Part shown: positions 58,438-64,000 of the stretch, one piece after another
Layout of the letters: each line of letters begins with the position of its first letter
Position numbering within the stretch: the stretch's first letter is position 1
Origin: Vicugna pacos
Taxonomy: Eukaryota > Chordata > Mammalia > Artiodactyla > Camelidae
Direction: 5' to 3'
DNA: 64,000 bases
NCBI RefSeq assembly: GCF_048564905.1
Contig: NC_133002.1
Location: forward strand, 57,345,183-57,409,182
Program-made: the position numbers and the translations under genes
Notes under the pieces: model-generated
Databases searched by the model: none
What the model was told of the DNA's origin: nothing
Seen by the model: the letters and a program-made list of their open reading frames with translations, nothing else

Positions 58438-58819
58438 CTACCCAAAGAAGTGGAAACGAGGGGCTGGCACTCCAGCCGGCAGTGATGCATCGGAAGGGCC
58501 CTGAGCGCTGTCCTCAAGCTGGGCAGGGCAGGGCAGGTGTCTGGCCAGCCTCCAGGGTCCCCAGCCACAGTCACCGCATCCTGACCGCTCAGAGGTGTTT
58601 CTTCCACGGCCCGTGTCTCCTCTGGAAAGGGGGTCGGGGGCTGGAAGTTTCTGCTCATCCATCAGTGTAAGGTTCAGTGGGCCAGAGGACAGGTTTACAT
58701 AGATGGGCTGTCCCCTTTGCTCCTCAGGGTCCCTCTGAGATCCCTTCAACCAGAGGTTGATACCAACCAAGACGAGCAAGATGGGCACTTTCACAAACGC
58801 CAGGAGCATGTAGTGGGTC
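58438..58819 (-). CDS. CD300LB: CD300LB last coding exon, membrane helix and extended tail
   Basis: Acceptor (minus) CTCACAG just before 58819; phase 2 start completing an Arg codon. Encodes THYMLLAFVKVPILLVLV, WLKGSQR, QPIYVNL (Tyr codon 58699-58701), then continues to a TAG at 58438-58440, 126 residues after the split codon. Human stops about where this frame has the glutamine codon at 58651-58653. The extra segment is Pro/Gly/Arg-rich with no motif I recognise. Confidence 0.85.
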
Positions 58820-61111
58820 CTGTGAGAGCGGGCAGAGTGGTCAGAGCCCTGGGCCCCTCCAGGCCCCGTCACCCCAGAGCCCTGACACCGGGGTGCCTTG
58901 GCCGGCTTAGCAAAGCCTGTGACCCTGGACCTGCCAGCCCCACTCCCAGGTCTTCCCCGGCAACCACCAGGGCTCCTCCAAATAACCTCAGGCTTTTGGT
59001 TTCGTTCTGTTCGAGGCCCACCTTCCTTTCTAATTCACCTTTGTCCGAAGCGCCGACAGGTCACCCACGACAGGCTGATTACCTGCCTGTGTGACTCACG
59101 GCTCCCGCTAACGCCAGTTCTGGGTTGCCACATCACCCTCCCTGCTGACTTACATCCTAGAGATTTGTGTCTTGTCTCCCGGGAACCACTAGGTCATCAG
59201 TGCTTTTTGTTGACAATCGAACGGGCGGAGGATGCTGGCAGAGGAGAGGTCTGCAGAGGGGTTTTCTGGCCAGGCGAGCACAGGAAGATGGACAATGGGG
59301 AGCAATGTGGGCTCGACAGACACGGTGGCCGGGCTTTGGGCCTTGACTCTGACTATGCTGGGCTCTGGCATCTGGTGACCGCACAGGAGTCCCCAGGCTT
59401 GGCTACTCCAAAGGAGAGGCCCCAGGGAGGGGTGGGAGAAAGGACCACAGTCACTCACCTGATGTAGGAGACGGAGGACATGGCCATAATGCTGTTGGCC
59501 ATTGTCCCGGAGGGCAGGCTCTCTGATGTGCTCAGAACAGCTCTCTCTATACACAGGCAAAGTTGGAAGTTGGCCACAGGTTATCGGCACAGACTGGGGG
59601 CTTCGTGACCCCCTCATAACGCCACCCCCGCCTGCCCGCCCTCACGGGAGCCCCCCTCCCTGGATCAGGAGACTTCATCTCTTTGGATTCAGCCCCTCCA
59701 GCTTCTCCCCTTTCTGTCAAGTCATCTGAATCACAGCACACGTTTTCCCTCATCATTTTCAGGTGTGACAAGAAGAAATAAAAGTTAAGCAGAAGGAAGC
59801 ACTGCAGTTTATTCCGGGGGTGGGGAGAAATCTTTTTACACCCTCTCTGCTGACCTTGTAAGTAGGACTTTTAGTTGAGGGGTCGGGGGGAGGGGGGAAC
59901 CCCTGGTCCTTTCTACTCAAACAGAGCCTGCACACGGCTCAGGTACAGACAGTTCCAGGGGTGGGGACAGCTCAGTAGTAGAGCACGCTTAGCATGTACC
60001 AGGTCCTGGGTTCAACCCCCAGTACTTCCCATTAAAAAGACTAAAAAAAGTTAAAAATTTAGAAGGAGAAAGGTATAGCTCAAGTGGTACAGCACACACT
60101 TAGCATGCACAAGGTCCTGGGTTCAATCCCCAGTACTGCTTCTAAAATTAAATACATAAATAAACCTAATTACCGCCCTCCCCCCACCAAAAAAAACCCT
60201 TAAAAAAAAAAGAACAGATAGTTCTGGAAATGGGGCCTCTAGTTATTGGGGTGGGTAACGAGGTGGGAGGACTCCAGAAGGCTGGTGACTGAGAGGATCC
60301 ATTCCGGTGAAATAGTGAACAGTGGCAGTGATGGAGGAAACATCTTTATGAGAAACTATGAAGATGGTTTATGTGAGCAGCCTGGTCCCCAGAGAGGAGA
60401 GGCCCCGAGAATGCTGGAACAACCCTGCGTTGTCCAGGTTGCTGGGGCTCAGCACTGGGAACCCCTGGGTTACCCCAGATGCCCCTTCCCTCCTCCATGT
60501 AACGACAGGTCTGGGGTGTGACTACCAGAGTTTGACCACCTCCTAGAGTGAGGCCCTGGGACATCACTGCACGTGCCTCGGAGAGGCCTCAGGGACAGGA
60601 TGGGGCAGCTGCGCTGGGCTGCTCCTCTGCCTTGGCTCCTCCCACTTCCTTCCCATCTGTCTGTCTGTCCCTCGTTCTCTTTCACACTTGCTCTCAGGCA
60701 CTACCTTCTACCCTTGGAGAGGAGCAAGGCAGAAGCCCTCACTCTTCCAGTCCTGAGCAGTGTAGACGAGGCAGCTCTTACCTGGGACAATGGTCACTTT
60801 AATTTTTGCCCCAAGGTCAGTCCCAGTCTTCTCAATCCCGCACCAGTAAGTGTCGGTGTCATTCTGTCTGAGCTCCAGCATGGTCACCATGAGCACGCGG
60901 CCTTTCTGGTCGTCCCTGATCGACACACGGTCCTTCTTCACTTCTTGCTCTGATCCTTTGGTTTGGACGAGGATCCTGCATAACTCCCACCTTTCTCCTC
61001 GGCACCACCACTTCCTGTAGGTCTCCCATCCTGGGTCATAGCGACACTGAATGGTCACTGATCCCTGCTCTACGCCTTGCACGGACTCTGGGCCTTGGAT
61101 GGAAAAATAAC
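58438..61111 (-). CDS. CD300LB: CD300LB, activating CD300 receptor; three of four coding exons (5' end outside window)
   Basis: Minus-strand exons 61111-60782, 59546-59459 and 58819-58438 join in frame: V domain, short stalk, then membrane helix and tail. The V domain starts GYFSIQGPESV, very close to human CD300LB. It has the canonical cysteines (TIQC, YWCG) and the extra CD300 pair (WWC...ELC). The helix AFVKVPILLVLV carries the lysine that in the family pairs with DAP12. The tail has QPIYVNL, matching the human tyrosine motif (PIYMNF) reported to bind Grb2. Human CD300LB senses lipids and partners TLR4 on myeloid cells. The signal-peptide exon was not found up to 64000. The frame stays open about 70 residues beyond the human end. 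Gene is convergent with CD300A. Confidence 0.92.
58820..59458 (-). other. CD300LB: CD300LB intron between stalk and membrane exons
   Basis: About 640 bp of unique sequence; nothing else seen. Confidence 0.75.
59459..59546 (-). CDS. CD300LB: CD300LB stalk exon
   Basis: 88 bp, phase 1 to 2. Minus-strand acceptor GTGTATAG ends at 59547 and donor ATCAG|GTGAGT follows 59459. Encodes ERAVLSTSESLPSGTMANSI then MAMSSVSYI, resembling the human TASSPTNSNMAVFIGSHKR stalk. The frame was chosen because both flanking phases fit and it is the only one open throughout. Confidence 0.8.
59956..60060 (+). repeat. camelid tRNA-derived SINE, first of a tandem pair
   Basis: GGGTGGGGACAGCTCAGTAG, GGTCCTGGGTTCAACCCCCA, then an A-rich tail that runs straight into the next copy. 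Confidence 0.9.
60061..60212 (+). repeat. camelid tRNA-derived SINE, second of a tandem pair
   Basis: GGTATAGCTCAAGTGGTACA, GGTCCTGGGTTCAATCCCCA, AAACCTAATTACCGCCC and a poly(A) tail. Confidence 0.93.
60782..61111 (-). CDS. CD300LB: CD300LB Ig V-domain exon
   Basis: 330 bp, phase 1-1, the same length and phase as the CD300A V exon. Acceptor TTTTTCCAG precedes 61111, donor CCCAG|GTAAGA follows 60782. Core residues: SVTIQCRY, WETYRKWWCRG, ELCRILVQTKGSEQ, KKDRVSIRDDQK and TDTYWCGIE. Confidence 0.95.
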
Positions 61112-62099
61112 CTGGAAAAAAGAATCCTAAGTTACAGCTCCTGACAGCCTGAGCCAGGACACACAGATGTCCTTCCCGGCCAGCCCTCAGTCGATGCCTC
61201 ATGTTTACCTTCTCCTTTGTTCAGTGTCCCAGTCCCCACCAGCTCCCTAGGAGATGGTGTTCTGGCCCATTTGGTTCCCCATCTCCCTACACCTGCTCAC
61301 GGCATCTGATTTTCTGACACTTTTTCCTTGTCTTCTCAACACTGTTCTTGCTGGCCTCCTCCTTCTTCTCCAATGACTCTGCCCCCGAGGTCTCTACTGA
61401 TTTCTCTTCTCTTCCTCTCTCTTTAAATCTTGATGTAAACAGTGGCATGTTGATAACTATTTAACAACCAGCCATCTGGGGGGAAAGTCTCCAGTCTGGC
61501 ACATTTTCCAGTTTCTACAGTATAAATTTTCCCACCATGGCTGATTTCAGGCTACCAACGCGATGTCACTGGACACAGAGTTGAGAAGAGATGTGCCACA
61601 TCTGAGCCAGTGTGAGGCAGCGACACCTCCGGGGAGCCCCGAGCTCTCCCTCCAGCCTTCATCTGGTCTCACTTTATTGTAACCCCACGGAGTGATTTTC
61701 CACTCCCCCGCCTAGATGCTGATGAATCCCAAATCCGTATTTGTAAGCCAAATTCCCCCTCCGCCGTCACTGTCCACGGACAGCTCATCTCACACCAGGA
61801 AGGGAATGAGCTCTGGACATAGGAAGACATATCTGCCACAGGCTAGTTGGGAAACCTTGGGTAAGTTGCTTAATCTCCTCGAGTCTTTCTTCCTTATTTG
61901 TAGAATGGCTTGCAGGTTGTCATGGGACTTGGATGGGCGTTGAACCCCAGACATATGAGGGCTGCCCCATCAGTGAGAGCCCATCAGTAGGACCTCATCT
62001 GGTGCTCAGATGGTGAGAGCAGCATCGGGGGAGGGTCCCCAGCTCCACTGCGCCCCTCCTCCAATCCCTTCCGCATTTCGCTGCTGCCAGAGTTTTGTA

Positions 62100-62650
62100 C
62101 CAAAACTGTCCCCACCTCATCCTCAGCATCGCCTGCTGTGAGCACTTAGACGTTTATCAGGACCTCTCCTACAGCCACTCCCCTGTGCCTCAGAATGATT
62201 TAAAATGCCTAAGTTTGGCATTTAAGTCTTTTACAGTCAAGATCCAAGTTCTCTGCCCAGTGCCACTTCCTGCCCCGGCTCCCACTCCGTCCTGCTTCCC
62301 ACCCCCACTTTCCTCTTCCCCTCACCCTGATGCGCCCCCCCAGGCAGCTGTGTCATTGCCCTTCTCCACCCCCTGCCAGTCTATCGCTCACCCTTCAACA
62401 TTCAGCATTCAATCTTTGCAGCATCAGTCCCCTTCCCAACGGAACGGCTTCCTCTCTTGGCTCCACGCCCCTCTGCATGGACCTGAATGCTGCGCTGGTA
62501 TTTTGTCATTCTTAGCAGTGTTTCTCTCTGTCTCTGTTCCAAAGAGCAGAGATCCCGTGTTTGTTTGTCTGTTTTCTCTCTATCCCACCCCCGCGTTTTG
62601 CACAGTGTCTAGATCCTGGTCAGTATCGATAAAGTTTATGATTGTTTTTG
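62100..62650 (+). repeat. L2-like LINE fragment
   Basis: Low-similarity L2 3' phrasing (GATTTAAAATGCCTAAGTTT, CATTTAAGTCTTTTACAGTC, TTTTGCACAGTGTCTAGATC). Tentative. Confidence 0.4.
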
Positions 62651-62739
62651 AACAGAAGCTGGTCATTATGATCTGGGACATAATCATTTCAAGGCTAGGG
62701 TTAACTATAATTTCCACACCAGTGGGAGACAAAGCATAA

Positions 62740-63125
62740 GGATGCTGAAATATAAGGATGCGATGGTAAAGGCTGGAAACAAATCCAAATGCCACCAATG
62801 GGAGGTGGGGATAATAAATTACGGCCCATCCATAATAAATCACGGCTAAAAGGAAAAGACAAATCACTCATACGACAAGAAAGATGTCCCAGATATATTA
62901 TGATCAGGTTAGAACAAGTTGCCAAACAAAGTATCTGTGATACCATGTCTGTAGTTTTTCTAAAGCAGGTGCACAGGGTAAAAAATCAGAAAATAACGTG
63001 TTCTGATTTTTTACCAGTGGTCAGTGTTGAGATTGGGCTTTGGGGGGGTGGGGGTGGATTTCACTTTCTAGATCACACATTTCTATTTTGTTAAAGCTTT
63101 ACAATATCATTAACTGATAAAGCAA
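62740..63125 (+). repeat. L1M 3' fragment
   Basis: GGCTGGAAACAAATCCAAAT, AATAAATTACGGCCCATCCA and GAAAGATGTCCCAGATATAT are sense L1MC/ME 3' text. Confidence 0.7.
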
Positions 63126-63203
63126 TAATTTTTTGAATTAAAAAGGAGGCGATTAGGAGACGGATTGCTAAAAACAGCAATTGATGTAAATTAAAATCTA
63201 ACG

Positions 63204-63340
63204 CAGGGGTGGGCATAGCTGAGTGGTAGAGCGCATGCTCGGCGCACACGAGGTCCTGGGGTCGATCCCCAGTACCCCCACTTAAAAAATAAATAAATAA
63301 ACCCACTTACCTTCCCCTCCCCCCCGACAGAGAAAAAAAG
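63204..63340 (+). repeat. camelid tRNA-derived SINE (vic-1 type)
   Basis: GGGGTGGGCATAGCTGAGTG head, GGGGTCGATCCCCAGTACCC B-box region, (AAAT)n linker and CCACTTACCTTCCCCTCCCC. Confidence 0.93.
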
Positions 63341-64000
63341 ATCGAATGCAAGAATCAGCAGAGAGGGTCATTTTTTACCCCTTAAAAACATGACACAGCT
63401 ATAGTAGAAAGCAGAGGTTCAACACAGATTCTATTTGCCAACAATCACGAACAGCAGGGAAGAGATGCTGCTGCTTTGAAAAAGAAGTTTCATTAATGCC
63501 AGCTTCAGTCATTCATTCTGACAGCAAAGCACTCACAATGCGATGGGGGTTGTTTTTGAAAAAATAGGTGGGAGGCTTTTATAAACACACATTGTGATGG
63601 ATGGAGCTCTTCACTGGGTTTATGTGTGTTTGTTTCGAAGGAAGAGAGGGAGAGAAATGATAAGACCGCGGCGAGCTGGGAGCAGAGCTCCGGGGAACGG
63701 GGCTAATGGGTTTTAAAAGCACAAGCCGGTCTGAATGTCAAGTTTTTGTTTTTGTGAGTCTGAGATATAAGCTTTCTCCTTCGTGTCAGTCCCGCGGGAA
63801 GGTTTGCCTCGTGTGGAAAATTCCTGCGTGAACAGTCCTGTCTCAAAATCGAGACAATGTGGATCTCCACCCCTGGGCTGACCGCAATGACAGAATGACA
63901 CCTAAAATGAGGCAGCCATGGGGGTGCTCAGAGCAGAGGTGCCCGTGGGGCTGCGGGATGTGCAGTGGGGTCTGAGCCCGTCTCAGTTTGCACTTACGGG

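Larger units (their letters stand above)
59547..60781 (-). other. CD300LB: CD300LB intron between V and stalk exons
   Basis: Contains two tandem + strand SINEs (59956-60060 and 60061-60212), i.e. antisense to CD300LB. No other exon. Confidence 0.75.
61112..64000 (-). other. CD300LB: CD300LB first intron (partial), no signal-peptide exon seen
   Basis: Contains a weak MIR (61840-61920), an L2-like stretch (62100-62650), an L1 3' fragment (62740-63125) and a SINE (63204-63340). I looked on the minus strand for an ATG plus short hydrophobic run ending in a phase-1 G|GT donor and found none convincing, so exon 1 is probably beyond 64000. Confidence 0.65.

Noticed and set aside
61112-64000. Search for the CD300LB signal-peptide exon
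   Set aside because: No minus-strand ATG with a hydrophobic run and phase-1 donor was convincing; exon 1 is inferred to be outside the window.
1-64000. CRISPR arrays, operons, bacterial or phage genes
   Set aside because: Spliced vertebrate genes and mammalian repeats throughout. No spaced direct-repeat array and no prokaryotic gene layout.

Overview
This is mammalian nuclear DNA, most likely from a camelid (camel, llama, alpaca or vicuna). Genes are split into GT-AG exons. The most frequent repeat is a tRNA-like SINE of the camelid vic-1 type, with boxes resembling TAGCTCAGTGG and GGTTCAATCCC. L1 tails of the kind common in camelid genomes are also present. Gene order matches human 17q25: GPRC5C, then the start of the CD300 leukocyte-receptor cluster.

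Layout. 1-1900 is a CpG island holding the probable GPRC5C promoter and non-coding first exon. A 5 kb intron follows. The three coding exons of GPRC5C (6789-7842, 10091-10185, 12228-12407; + strand; 442 aa predicted) end at a poly(A) signal near 12785. From 12.8 to 30.1 kb is intergenic. It holds old repeats, one GC-rich island at 17.3-17.85 kb with no assigned gene, an ERVL-MaLR-type LTR, a class I ERV LTR and a 203 bp pyrimidine tract. CD300A follows on the + strand in seven coding exons (30121-42751; 309 aa predicted). From 43.4 to 58.4 kb is repeat-rich intergenic DNA. CD300LB lies on the minus strand, converging on CD300A. Its V-domain, stalk and membrane/tail exons are at 60782-61111, 59459-59546 and 58438-58819. 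I find no signal-peptide exon, which probably lies beyond 64000.

How the genes relate. GPRC5C is an orphan class C (RAIG) receptor and shares only the neighbourhood. CD300A is an inhibitory myeloid receptor with tail ITIM tyrosines. CD300LB is an activating partner with a membrane lysine for DAP12 and a short tyrosine tail. Both have one 330 nt Ig V exon in phase 1-1, as expected of duplicated paralogs.

Most notable: (1) CD300A has lost the C'-strand cysteine of the CD300 second disulfide and gained one on the F strand, so the bond may be rewired. (2) The CD300A tyrosine expected in the second ITIM is cysteine. (3) CD300LB has an open tail about 70 residues longer than the human protein. No new kind of genetic system is evident. 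Comparisons with human proteins are from memory, not from a search.
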